This document shows, piece after piece, positions 8,793 through 16,756 of a stretch of 35,178 bases of DNA (position 1 is its first letter; every line of letters starts with the position of its first letter). The position numbers and the translations under genes were made by a program. This DNA is from Anaerolineae bacterium (GTDB taxonomy: Bacteria; Chloroflexota; Anaerolineae; Aggregatilineales; Phototrophicaceae), in NCBI GenBank assembly GCA_016789005.1, contig JAEURA010000056.1, forward strand, positions 1 through 35,178. The letters run 5' to 3'. Under the pieces are notes generated by a model. The model had not been told where the DNA came from. It made no database searches and worked only from the letters and a program-made list of their open reading frames with translations.

Positions 8793-8801
8793 TGCTAAAA
8801 T
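8793..8801 (+). promoter_or_regulatory. Candidate extended -10 promoter of the restriction-modification gene
   Basis: TGCTAAAAT is an extended -10 element with no good -35 box at 17 nt. It lies 45 bp before the ATG at 8846. It is back-to-back with the kinase promoter, so the two divergent genes share about 130 bp of control DNA. Confidence 0.4.
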
Positions 8802-8845
8802 AGGAGGATGCGTTCCAATCCTGCCGCGTGTGAGGGGCGATTCCT

Positions 8846-11800
8846 ATGGCGTTTACGCAAACTCTGGAATCCTACATCCGTGAACTGGCGACTCTGCGCG
8901 GTAAGACTGCGCCGGAAACCACGCACTATGCGGCATTCAAGCGCCTGCTCGACGCGGTGGGCGAAACCCTGCACCCCCGCGTGACGGCGGTCATCCATGT
9001 CAAGGACAGCGGGGCGGGAATCCCTGATCTGGCGCTGTTCAACGAACGGCAGGAATTTGACCAGAAGCCCGAACACGGTGTGGTGGAGGTCAAAGCTGTG
9101 CGCGAGCCGCTCGATGCCGTCGCGCGGGGCAGGCAGGTGCGCCGCTATCTGGATCATTACGATCAGGTGTTGGTGACCAACTTCTACCAGTTCATCCTGG
9201 TCAGCCGCGACGACGAAGGGCGACCGGTGTATGAAGAGCGCTTCTCGCTCGCACCTGACGAGGCAGCGTTCTGGGCGTCCGCCGCGCATCCGCGCCGCTT
9301 CGCGGTCGAGCAGGATGCCCTGCTGTACGAGTATTTGCAGCGCGTCCTGCAGCGCGGCGTCGAACTTGCCGACCCGCGCGATGTTGCCCGGATGATGGCG
9401 TCGTACGCCCGCGCGGCGGCGGCGCAGATCGCCCGGTGGGACGCCGGATCGACCGCCTTCGCCGGCATTCGCCAGGACTTCGAAGAGGCGCTCGGCATCC
9501 ATTTTGAGTCGATGAAGGCGGACGACGGCGGGCGCATGGACGGCGACTCGTTTTTCCGTTCGACCCTCATTCAGACGGTTTTTTACGGCATCTTCGCCTC
9601 GTGGGTGCTGTGGGCGGAAAAGACCCCGGCTTCGGAAAGGGGGCGCTTCGACCTGTGGCGCGACACGCGACGGCTGCCCACCCCGGTGATGCAGGATCTG
9701 TTCTACCAGCTGACCGAGCCGGACCGCCTGGAACAGTTGGGCATCGAGTCGCTGCTGCTGTGGATGGTGGACGCGCTGAACCGGGTCAAGCGCAGCGAAT
9801 TCTTCGCCACCTTCGGGCTGAACAACGCCGTGCAGTATTTTTACGAACCGTTTCTGGAAGCCTTCGCGCCAGAACTGCGCAAGACGCTCGGCGTCTGGTA
9901 TACCCCGACGGAGATCGTCGATTATATGACGGCGCGCGTGGATGACGCCCTGGAACGCGAACTCGGCGTCGTCGGCGGGCTGGCGAATCCCGATGTCGTG
10001 GTCCTCGATCCCTGCTGCGGGACCGGCGCCTACCTGATCGCCGTGCTGCGCCGCATCCACGACCGCCTCACGGCTCAGGGAGAGACGCCGTTTGCCATCG
10101 CCAGCGCCCTGGCAGACGCCATCTGTGAGCGCCTCTACGGCTTTGAAATCCTGACCGCGCCGTTCGTGGTCGCTCACATCCAGCTGCACGGGCTGCTGCG
10201 CTCTTTCGGCGTCAGCCTGGAACGCGGCAGACGTCCCGGCGTCTTCCTGACCAACGCCCTGACCGGCTGGAGTCCCGCCGACGCCCCGCCGAAACAGCTT
10301 TTCCTGCAGGGCTTGGAACGTGAACGCGACGCCGCCGAACAGGTCAAGCGTTCCGGCAAAATCCTGGTTATCCTCGGAAACCCGCCTTACAACGCCTTCG
10401 CCGGAGCCAGCCCGGCGGAGGAGCAGGGGATGGTCGATCTGTATAAAGCCGGGCTGAACACCGCCTGGGGTATTCGTAAGTTCAACCTGGACGACCTGTA
10501 CATCCGCTTCTTCCGGCTGGCGGAACGCTGTGTGACCGAACTGAGCGCCGAAAAACGGGGAATCGTCTGCTACATCTCCAACGCCTCGTACCTCAGCGAT
10601 CCGTCGTTCGTGGTCATGCGCCGGCGCTTCTTGCAGGAATTCGACCGCCTGTGGTTCGACAACCTGAACGGCGACAGCCGCGAGACGGGCAAGCGCATCC
10701 CCAAAGGGCTGCCCGGCGAAGGGCTGCCCGATCCCAGCGCCTTTTCGACCGAGTACAACCGCGAAGGCATCCGCCAGGGGACGGCGGTCGGGCTGATGAT
10801 CCGCCGCCCGGCGCGCGACCCCGCGCCGACCGTGCGCTATCGCGATCTGTGGGGGACGAGCAAGCGCGCCGACCTGCTGGCGAGCCTGAACGCCGCCGAT
10901 TTCGATGGGCAGTATGCGACCGCCGCCCCGACGCCGGAGAACCGCTACACCCTGCGCCCGCGCAGCGTCAGCGACCGCTACATGACCTGGAGCCGTGTGA
11001 CCGACCTGTGCGCTGTGCCGCCGATGAACGGGCTGATGGAGAAGCGCGGCGGTGCGCTCATCGACATCGACCGCGCGGCGCTGGAACGGCGGATGCGGGC
11101 GTATTTCGACCGTGACCTGGATTGGGACGCCTACCGCGCGCTGGGCTATGGCTTGACTGAAACTCAGGGACGCTTTGATCCACGCGCTGCGCGCCAACGC
11201 GCGCTGGAAGGAGAGGGTTTCGATGTGCGCAACCTTGTCCGTTACCTGGTCCGTCCGTTTGAGACTCGCTGGTGCTACTACACCCCAATCCGTCCGATAT
11301 GGAATGAACCCCGTCCAGGCTTGTATGCGCAGTGCTGGCGGGGGAATCAGTTCTTTGTGACGCGTCGAATTGGCAGCGCAGCTGACGAGGGAACTCCTTT
11401 CTACTTTGGCGAGTATCTCGGCGATGATCACCTGCTCAAAGTGGATGCCAGTTATTTCCCCGTCATGCTGCGCAATGGCAAAAGTCTGACGGCGGTGGGG
11501 CAGCGCGCGCTCTACGAACTGCTGCCGGCGGATGCCGCGTCAGCCGCCGAAGTGCGCCCCGTCGCCAACCTTTCGCCGTCCGCCCGCGCGCTCCTGGCGC
11601 GCCTGGGCTTCCCCGACCCGGACGCCGATTTCGACACGGCGGCGCTGCTCTGGCGGCACGCCCTCGCCATCGGCTATGCCCCGGCGTACCTCGCCGATCA
11701 CGCGGACGGTCTTAAGGACGACTGGGCGCGCATCCCCCTGCCGGAAGACGCCGATCGGCTGCGCGCTTCGGCGGCGCTGGGGCGGCAGGTCGCCGATCTG

Positions 11801-12238
11801 CTGGATACGGAAGGCGACTCCGCCGGAGTGACGACCGGGACGATTCGCCCGGAACTGCGCCCGGTCGCGGCGCTGACGGCGGCGGACGGGGCGGTCGATC
11901 TGACGATCACCGCCGGGTGGGGGCGCTTGCAGCGGGGCGAGGTGGTCATGCCGGGCAGAGGTCGGACGCGCGCCGCCGAGGGACGCATCGACGTGTACCT
12001 GAATGAGACGACCTTCTGGGGCGGCATTCCAGAAGCCGCCTGGGGGTATACCATCGGCGGTTATCAGGTGTTGAAGAAGTGGCTGAGCTACCGGGAACAG
12101 GCGATCCTTGGTCGCCCGCTGACCGCCGACGAAGCCGTCGAATTCACGCGCATCGCCCGCCGGCTGACGGCGCTGGTCGCGCTCGAAAGCGCACTGGACG
12201 AGAACTACCGCGCCGCTGCCGCGTCGGCAGGTGACTGA
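8846..12238 (+). CDS. Single-chain type ISP-like restriction-modification enzyme lacking a helicase
   Basis: 1130 aa. An N-terminal nuclease-like part (about 1-200) carries a PD-(D/E)xK pattern: IPDLALFN near 58 and VVEVKA near 79. A helical region (about 200-370, with NNAVQYFYEPFLEAF and GVWYTPTEIVDYM) precedes an N6-adenine/N4-cytosine methyltransferase: motif I DPCCGTGAYL (about 386) and motif IV ILGNPPYNAF (about 511). The C-terminal third is the target-recognition part, ending with WGYTIGGYQVLKKWLSYR, the mark of the Type_ISP_C domain. Classical type ISP enzymes are near 1,570 aa with a RecA-like motor between nuclease and methylase; none is seen here, giving a type IIG-like layout. GAGGGG lies about 8 nt before the ATG. 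No separate S, M or R gene is nearby, so it probably cleaves and methylates alone. Confidence 0.88.
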   Translation: MAFTQTLESYIRELATLRGKTAPETTHYAAFKRLLDAVGETLHPRVTAVIHVKDSGAGIPDLALFNERQEFDQKPEHGVVEVKAVREPLDAVARGRQVRRYLDHYDQVLVTNFYQFILVSRDDEGRPVYEERFSLAPDEAAFWASAAHPRRFAVEQDALLYEYLQRVLQRGVELADPRDVARMMASYARAAAAQIARWDAGSTAFAGIRQDFEEALGIHFESMKADDGGRMDGDSFFRSTLIQTVFYGIFASWVLWAEKTPASERGRFDLWRDTRRLPTPVMQDLFYQLTEPDRLEQLGIESLLLWMVDALNRVKRSEFFATFGLNNAVQYFYEPFLEAFAPELRKTLGVWYTPTEIVDYMTARVDDALERELGVVGGLANPDVVVLDPCCGTGAYLIAVLRRIHDRLTAQGETPFAIASALADAICERLYGFEILTAPFVVAHIQLHGLLRSFGVSLERGRRPGVFLTNALTGWSPADAPPKQLFLQGLERERDAAEQVKRSGKILVILGNPPYNAFAGASPAEEQGMVDLYKAGLNTAWGIRKFNLDDLYIRFFRLAERCVTELSAEKRGIVCYISNASYLSDPSFVVMRRRFLQEFDRLWFDNLNGDSRETGKRIPKGLPGEGLPDPSAFSTEYNREGIRQGTAVGLMIRRPARDPAPTVRYRDLWGTSKRADLLASLNAADFDGQYATAAPTPENRYTLRPRSVSDRYMTWSRVTDLCAVPPMNGLMEKRGGALIDIDRAALERRMRAYFDRDLDWDAYRALGYGLTETQGRFDPRAARQRALEGEGFDVRNLVRYLVRPFETRWCYYTPIRPIWNEPRPGLYAQCWRGNQFFVTRRIGSAADEGTPFYFGEYLGDDHLLKVDASYFPVMLRNGKSLTAVGQRALYELLPADAASAAEVRPVANLSPSARALLARLGFPDPDADFDTAALLWRHALAIGYAPAYLADHADGLKDDWARIPLPEDADRLRASAALGRQVADLLDTEGDSAGVTTGTIRPELRPVAALTAADGAVDLTITAGWGRLQRGEVVMPGRGRTRAAEGRIDVYLNETTFWGGIPEAAWGYTIGGYQVLKKWLSYREQAILGRPLTADEAVEFTRIARRLTALVALESALDENYRAAAASAGD

Positions 12239-12276
12239 GCCGCGAATGTATGCTTGAGAAACGAAAGGTTCGCCCG

Positions 12277-12753
12277 ATGCCCACGCATGTCCTCGCTGAG
12301 CTGAACATCGCCCGCCTGGTCGCCCCGATGGACGACCCGCAGATCGCCGACTTCCGAAACGGCTTGGAGACGATCAACCGGCTCGCCGAGAGCAGCCCCG
12401 GCTTCGTCTGGCGGCTGAAGGACGACAGCGGCAACGCCACCAACATCCATGTCTACGACGATCCGCTGCTGATCGTCAATCTGACGGCGTGGGAGACGGT
12501 GGACGATCTGTTCCGCTACACCTATTCCAGCGATCATGTTGATTTCTTCCGGCGGCGCGCCGAGTGGTTCAGCCGGCTGAGCACGCCGTCGTTCGTGCTG
12601 TGGTGGCAGCCCATCGACCAGATGCCGCCCTCGCTCGATGAGGCGAAAGCGCGGTTGGATCATCTGACGGCGCAGGGGGCGACACCCCACGCCTTCACCT
12701 TCAAGAAGCGCTTCACGGTCGAAGAGGCTGTACAATATACACTGGCAACATAG
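12277..12753 (+). CDS. DUF3291 domain protein
   Basis: 158 aa, cytoplasmic, single-domain. It fits the DUF3291 family, a dimeric alpha-beta barrel related to antibiotic-biosynthesis monooxygenases: LAELNIARLVAPMDDPQIADF, INRLAESSPGFVWRL, IVNLTAWETVDDLFRYTY, and the near-C-terminal FTFKKRF. The biochemical role of the family is not established; the fold would allow heme or small-molecule binding. The ATG at 12277 is preferred over one at 12250 because AAAGG lies 8 nt upstream and the family starts with this beta strand. It follows the restriction enzyme by 38 bp and may be read through from it, but a functional link is not evident. Confidence 0.85.
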   Translation: MPTHVLAELNIARLVAPMDDPQIADFRNGLETINRLAESSPGFVWRLKDDSGNATNIHVYDDPLLIVNLTAWETVDDLFRYTYSSDHVDFFRRRAEWFSRLSTPSFVLWWQPIDQMPPSLDEAKARLDHLTAQGATPHAFTFKKRFTVEEAVQYTLAT

Positions 12754-12790
12754 GGATGGGACTGGTCCTGTCCGTCTGGATGAAGGTACT

Positions 12791-13078
12791 GTGAATACCA
12801 TTTTGTCAATCGATGTGATTGTGTCCGATCCTGACATTCGGGATGGGCGTCCGTGCATCGATGGCACGGGGCTGCGCGTGATCGATCTGGTCATGGCTCA
12901 CCTGTTTCGCAGCAGGACACCGAGCGAACTGGCATCTGACTATGGCATCGCGCTGGCGGAGGTGCATGCGGCGCTTGCCTACTACTATGGACACAAGTCA
13001 GAATTGGATGAAGACATCCGCGCGCAGCTATTGAAAGCGCAGAACTATCGGGAGCAGCGCGCCGGCACTGGTCAGTAG
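12791..13078 (+). CDS. DUF433 protein (antitoxin-like)
   Basis: 95 aa from a GTG start with GAAGG just upstream. Sequence pattern of DUF433: VIVSDPDIRDGRPCIDGTGL, then VIDLVMAHLFRSRTPSELASDYGIALAEVHAALAYYY, a small helix-turn-helix-like fold. DUF433 proteins are commonly found as putative antitoxins beside DUF5615 (PIN-like) toxins. Here the next gene is convergent and unrelated, so no toxin partner is present. Its stop codon overlaps the convergent membrane-protein gene by 7 bp. It could be a remnant of a toxin-antitoxin pair or a stand-alone regulator. Confidence 0.8.
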   Translation: MNTILSIDVIVSDPDIRDGRPCIDGTGLRVIDLVMAHLFRSRTPSELASDYGIALAEVHAALAYYYGHKSELDEDIRAQLLKAQNYREQRAGTGQ

Positions 13079-14061
13079 CCAATATCCTGCTTGCTGCTGC
13101 GCCGCCTCAGTAGTAATGTGAGGAGTCCAAGCACTCCGCCACCACCGAATATGGTCGCTATTGCCTCGAGTCGTTGAAGCCATAGATCGGCATCAGAAGA
13201 TCCGGTGCTGTCTTCAGTGTTTCGCACCGTGGATGACATGGATGAGGCTGTGGGAGTTAGTTCAGCGAGCGCTTGTGCCAATTGAGTCTCTAGCAGGTTA
13301 GGTGTGGGTGTCGCCTCTGGGACGCCAGTCGCCTCTGATGGATGTGTAGGGCTTGCTTGATTGAGCGTGGCTGCCAGTTGTGCAATCACCGTTAGTTCGT
13401 AGGACTCTCGCTTGGCGACGGCTGTCTCTGTAGGGGCAAGGGTCGCCCTCAAAGCGATTTGTACGGAGTTTTCAGTGGCAGTCGCGGCGACCGCCGTCTG
13501 CATCTGGGCAATCTGTTCTATGCGGCTGGGGGGAGTGAAACTGTCGATGAGAGCCACGACAGCTGCTGCGGCGCATGCAGCGATCAGGCTGGATCGCAAT
13601 ACTGCCGTGAAGTTCTCTCGGTCAGGGTAAACGTACCTGACGATACCCTGAACCAAGGCTGAAAGGATCAGGAACAGCAGAAATCCTGCAAAGATGACCC
13701 GAACGTCGGCGTCGACTGTAAGTTCACCGCCGAATATATTGACAGTAAGGCTTGAGACCAGGATTTCATCAATGCCGAAGATTGCGGCAAGCACTACGCC
13801 TCCAATGGCGCCGGCAATACCCATTGCCGCGAGACCCATCATGAGACGTAACACGCCGAATATGGCGTTGAGCGAAAGCGCAAACACAAGCGCGCTGGCG
13901 AACAAATAGCGGCTGTCTAGAGGGGCGGCGAGTTCAGGATTGGATAGTGCGCCCAAAAAGCGAAGAAGATCGTGATTGGGTAGATATGACCAGAACATTA
14001 TGCCAGACAACGCAAGGAGCGCCCCGGCGATGCCTCCGAATATCATCATGCGGGTTTTCAT
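13072..14061 (-). CDS. Unrecognised multi-pass membrane protein with Thr/Ala-rich loop
   Basis: 329 aa, not assigned to any family. About five membrane helices lie in the first 205 residues (IAGALLALSGIMFWSYLP; YLFASALVFALSLNAIFGVL; MGIAGAIGGVVLAAIFGI; VIFAGFLLFLILSALVQGIV; SSLIAACAAAAVVALI). A long hydrophilic, Thr/Ala/Pro-rich stretch follows (about 205-300, with ATATENSVQIALRATLAPTE and EATPTPNLLETQL), then a last helix (IFGGGGVLGLLTLL) and a basic tail RRRSSKQ. Such TPT-rich spacers are common in Chloroflexota surface proteins. The ATG at 14061 is chosen over an upstream start because GAGGG lies just before it and the first helix then begins at residue 7. Base composition is lower in GC than its neighbours, which may point to acquisition or loose constraint. 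Confidence 0.75.
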   Translation of the reverse strand: MKTRMMIFGGIAGALLALSGIMFWSYLPNHDLLRFLGALSNPELAAPLDSRYLFASALVFALSLNAIFGVLRLMMGLAAMGIAGAIGGVVLAAIFGIDEILVSSLTVNIFGGELTVDADVRVIFAGFLLFLILSALVQGIVRYVYPDRENFTAVLRSSLIAACAAAAVVALIDSFTPPSRIEQIAQMQTAVAATATENSVQIALRATLAPTETAVAKRESYELTVIAQLAATLNQASPTHPSEATGVPEATPTPNLLETQLAQALAELTPTASSMSSTVRNTEDSTGSSDADLWLQRLEAIATIFGGGGVLGLLTLLLRRRSSKQDIGY

Positions 14062-14184
14062 GGAACCCTCAGAAGAGTATAGAACAGAACGTCGCTTAGA
14101 ACGGTATCTAGTCAATTGTGACGCTCTTGGGGCTGGAACCGCGCAGGAAGGACGCCGCTGGTGCTGGAAGTAGAAACGGCTTGG

Positions 14185-14307
14185 GTCACGAAGAGGAACG
14201 CTATCATCAGAATCGATGAAGCGAACCATGCCGTTGTACGCATGATGTCTCTCTCCCTGCACACCGGCTTGTCCAATGATCAGGAGTCTAGCGCGCCTCT
14301 TCGTGAC
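14185..14307. repeat. Short element with inverted ends (about 123 bp)
   Basis: Both ends carry GTCACGAAGAGG in opposite orientation (12 bp perfect, 17 of 19 if extended to CGCTA). The 85-bp interior has no coding capacity. The flanking parts of the 14062-14340 gap hold no recognisable gene; the leader of the membrane-protein gene must lie here. Confidence 0.5.
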
Positions 14308-14340
14308 TCACAATAACGACTCGCTTACGGGTATGAAGAT

Positions 14341-15285
14341 TTAGCTCTTCAGAATCGCCTCAATGCGCTGGAGCGCCGCCGCGTCCAGCGTCAGGTCCGC
14401 CGCCTTGATGTTCTCCAGCACGTGTTCCGGGCGGGTCGCCCCGATGATGGCGCTGCTCACGCCGGGGTGGCGCAGCACCCACGCCAGCGCCAGGTCGGCG
14501 CGCGTCACGCCCAGGTCATCGGCGACGGCTTTCAGCGCCTTGACGCGGGCGATGTTCATCTCGTTGACGAAGCGGTCTTTCGCCCATTCCTCGCGGGCGA
14601 AGCGCGATCCTTCCGGGATGCCGTCGTCGTATTTGCCGGTCAGCATGCCCTGACCGAGCGGCGAGAAGACCACCAGCCCGATGCCGCGCCGGTGCGCCGC
14701 CGGCAGGATGTGCTCTTCGACCCGCTCGCGGTGGAGCATTGAATACTGCGGCTGCTCCGTTTTCGGCAGATGCCAGCCGTACTTATCGCACAGATCATAG
14801 GCTTCGACGATCTGGTCCGCCGACCACACCGACGTGCCCCAGTACAGCGCCCTGCCCGATTCCACCACCGTGTGCATCGCCTGCACCGTCTCGCGGATCG
14901 GCGTCGAAGGGTCGGGGCGGTGGCAGAAGTAGATATCGACGTAATCCGTGCCCAGGCGCGCCAGGCTCTTGTCGATGCTTTCCAGGATGTGCTTGCGCGA
15001 CAGCCCCCGGTCGTTCACATCGTCGCTCATGGGCCAGAACACCTTGGTCGAGAGGACCAGGGTGTGGCGGGGATACTGGCTGAGGACCGCGCCCATCTGC
15101 TTTTCGGCTTCGCCCTTGCCGTAAATGTCCGCCAGGTCGAAGAAATTGATCCCCTGTTCGTAGGCGGTCTCGACCACACGGCGGGCGATCTCTTCATCTA
15201 CCTTGCCCTCGCCATAGTTGATCCACCCGCCCAGCGAGATGGCGCTGACCTTGATCCCCGCGTCGCCCAGATGTCGATAATGCAT
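14341..15285 (-). CDS. Aldo/keto reductase
   Basis: 314 aa NAD(P)H-dependent carbonyl reductase with a TIM-barrel fold. The full catalytic tetrad is visible: D50 and Y55 (FFDLADIYGKG), K81 (LSTKVF) and H122 (IYFCHRPD). Cofactor-binding strands near the C terminus read VVFSPLGQGMLTGKY and SSAIIGATRPEHVLENI. It resembles the YghZ/potassium-channel beta-subunit branch (AKR6/12-like). GGAG precedes the ATG by 7 nt. It lies 25 bp downstream of the sugar isomerase on the same strand, so the two probably form an operon for a sugar or polyol pathway. The closest relative in the window is the reductase at 31594-32604. Confidence 0.93.
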   Translation of the reverse strand: MHYRHLGDAGIKVSAISLGGWINYGEGKVDEEIARRVVETAYEQGINFFDLADIYGKGEAEKQMGAVLSQYPRHTLVLSTKVFWPMSDDVNDRGLSRKHILESIDKSLARLGTDYVDIYFCHRPDPSTPIRETVQAMHTVVESGRALYWGTSVWSADQIVEAYDLCDKYGWHLPKTEQPQYSMLHRERVEEHILPAAHRRGIGLVVFSPLGQGMLTGKYDDGIPEGSRFAREEWAKDRFVNEMNIARVKALKAVADDLGVTRADLALAWVLRHPGVSSAIIGATRPEHVLENIKAADLTLDAAALQRIEAILKS

Positions 15286-15310
15286 GCCAGTTCTCCTGAA
15301 AACTTGGATA

Positions 15311-16051
15311 TCACAGACTCTTCAGATAGGCGGCGCTGCGCCGCACGGCGGTCAGCATGTCGCCGTCGTGGCGGTCCAGCTCGGCGATCCACCATTCGGC
15401 GCGCGATGCCGCGATGATCGGCTGGAAATGCATCGCGCCGTCGCCGACCGCCAGCATCGCCTGATCCGTGCCGGGGTGTCCATCCTTCATGTGCAGCAGC
15501 GGCGCGCGCTCGCCCAACCCGGCGATCACCGCCGCCGGGTCCACGCCGGCATGCTGCACCCAGTAGGTGTCGATCTCGAAGCCAACCGCCGGGTCGAGCC
15601 GCTCCAGCATCAGATCGAACGGCGTCCTGCCGTCCAGCGCCGGGCTGGCGGTGAATTCCCACCAGTGATTGTGATAGAGCAGGCGCATGCCGCGCGCCTG
15701 TACGTCGGGCAGTGCCGCGTTGAGCCGGTCGCAGTGCCCCGCCACCTGCTCGACGCTGGCGAACTGTTCCGGCGGGATGTAGGGGACGACGGCGAAGGCG
15801 CAGCCCAGCGCCGCCGCATCGTCGAGCGCCTGGGCACGGCTGGCGGCATCGTCGATCAGCCGCAGATGCGCCGATGGCGCGCTCAAGCCGAGCGAGTCGT
15901 AGAGCGCTCTAGCCTGTTTCGCGCCCGCGCCGTACATGCCGGCAGCCTCGACGCCGTCGTAGCCCATCGCGGCGATCTGCCGGATCACGCCGTCGTAGTC
16001 GCTCTGAAGCGCTTCACGAACTGTGTAAAGCTGTACCGCAATTTTCGCCAT
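15311..16051 (-). CDS. Sugar phosphate isomerase/epimerase (xylose isomerase-like TIM barrel)
   Basis: 246 aa, cytoplasmic. AP endonuclease-2/xylose isomerase-like barrel: start AKIAVQLYTVRE, GYDGVEAAGMYG, then YHNHWWEF (126-133), FEIDTYWVQHAG (about 159-169), LLHMKDG (185-191) and a final EWWIAELDR, which supply the usual acidic and histidine metal ligands. Members interconvert ketoses, epimerise sugars or act on inositol derivatives; the substrate here cannot be named. It is shorter than many relatives (about 270-290 aa) but looks complete. GGAG is 11 nt before the ATG. It is the first gene of a two-gene unit with the aldo/keto reductase. Confidence 0.9.
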   Translation of the reverse strand: MAKIAVQLYTVREALQSDYDGVIRQIAAMGYDGVEAAGMYGAGAKQARALYDSLGLSAPSAHLRLIDDAASRAQALDDAAALGCAFAVVPYIPPEQFASVEQVAGHCDRLNAALPDVQARGMRLLYHNHWWEFTASPALDGRTPFDLMLERLDPAVGFEIDTYWVQHAGVDPAAVIAGLGERAPLLHMKDGHPGTDQAMLAVGDGAMHFQPIIAASRAEWWIAELDRHDGDMLTAVRRSAAYLKSL

Positions 16052-16171
16052 GAGAATGACTGCTCCTGAAATAGGCGAGGAAAGACTTCTGTGATGGGGA
16101 AGGATTTAAATCGTCATGGAGAGCGATTATGCCCCACCTGCCGGGTCTCGACAACCGGGTAGAGCCTGTTA

Positions 16172-16318
16172 CCAGGGCAAACGCATCGAATTTTCAATCA
16201 GGTCATGATGGGGACAGCCTTCTGGCTGTCCGCCGTATCGGACGCGCAGAAGCGGTTCTCTACGATACCTTGTAACCTTTTCTGACCCATTCATCGATTT
16301 TGATGCGTTTACCCTTGG
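16172..16318. repeat. Element with long imperfect inverted ends (about 147 bp)
   Basis: The left end (16172-16205) contains AGGGCAAACGCATC and ends in GGTCA. The right end (16283-16318), read on the other strand, contains AGGGTAAACGCATC and ends in GGGTCA. The arms are about 34 bp with a few mismatches and gaps. An 8-bp perfect hairpin (GGACAGCC, TTCT loop, 16212-16231) lies inside. It abuts and slightly overlaps the next repeat. The preceding 16052-16171 shows nothing beyond the leader of the isomerase gene. Confidence 0.5.
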
Positions 16319-16429
16319 TAGGGGCGCGTCGCGACGCGCCCGCCGTAACCGTGACGGTCTTTCAGGCAGCGCGGGCGGCTCGCGAGCCGCCCCTACGAGA
16401 GCGTTGATGAATTATCAAATACCCTCTAG
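16308..16429. repeat. MITE-like palindromic element, copy 2 (inverted relative to 5686-5824)
   Basis: Almost base-for-base reverse complement of the core at 5695-5803: CCCTTGGTAGGGG, two hairpins, CCCCTACGAGAGCG, then TGATGAATTATCA. The right end ATCAAATACCCTCTAG matches the TIR of copy 1. The other TIR is not recognisable, as if it had been replaced by the neighbouring inverted-end element. Confidence 0.7.
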
Positions 16430-16440
16430 CGGCGAGAAAC

Positions 16441-16470
16441 AAAAACAGCAGCGCCGGGGCTGCTGTTTTT
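16441..16470 (-). terminator. Intrinsic terminator of tRNA-Ser
   Basis: Perfect 12-bp stem (AAAAACAGCAGC paired with GCTGCTGTTTTT) around a 6-nt loop. On the minus strand it ends in five T, 41 nt after the mature 3' end of the tRNA. The symmetric A/T ends could also stop plus-strand transcripts. Confidence 0.8.
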
Positions 16471-16511
16471 CACTTACAGGCGCAGGGCGGTGCGCCATCA
16501 TGAATCTGCTG

Positions 16512-16598
16512 CGGAGAGGGAGGGATTCGAACCCTCGATAGCCTTGCGGCTATACTCATTTTCGAGACGAGCCCGTTCAACCACTCCGGCACCTCTCC
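16512..16598 (-). tRNA. tRNA-Ser(CGA)
   Basis: 87 nt class II tRNA. Acceptor stem GGAGAGG/CCTCTCC with discriminator G. Anticodon stem CTCGT/ATGAG around loop CTCGAAA, anticodon CGA (reads UCG). Long variable arm TATAGCC-GCAA-GGCTAT. T arm GAGGG-TTCGAAT-CCCTC. The long variable arm and G73 identify serine. CCA is not encoded. It is a lone tRNA gene with its own promoter and terminator. Confidence 0.97.
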
Positions 16599-16609
16599 AG
16601 TGGGGCGAA

Positions 16610-16638
16610 AGTATAGCCGAAACATCCGGGCTTGTGAA
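16610..16638 (-). promoter_or_regulatory. Promoter of tRNA-Ser
   Basis: On the minus strand TTCACA (16638-16633), a 17-nt spacer and TATACT (16615-16610), each one base from consensus. The start would fall about 5 nt before the mature tRNA end. Confidence 0.75.
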
Positions 16639-16756
16639 TGCCAGCTTTGCCGTCACAGCGCACATGTCGCTTGACCAGCCGCCGGGTTCGCGTTACCGTC
16701 AAGCATCACACCGCTGACGAAGACGGCGGCGATTAGCGCTTATTCAGGAGAACCTT

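Noticed and set aside
8795..11431. 878-codon open frame on the minus strand, antisense to the restriction enzyme
   Set aside because: Long antisense frames are expected in GC-rich DNA. The translation is His/Gln/Arg-rich with no fold or motif, while the plus-strand frame has clear methylase and nuclease motifs.
16441..16598. tRNA-Ser 3' end as an integration site
   Set aside because: No integrase, no duplicated tRNA end and no phage or plasmid genes nearby; only short repeats and the tRNA terminator follow.
16490..16717. 75-codon frame with AEREGFEPSIALRLYSF
   Set aside because: Translation of the antisense strand of tRNA-Ser, a well-known false gene pattern.
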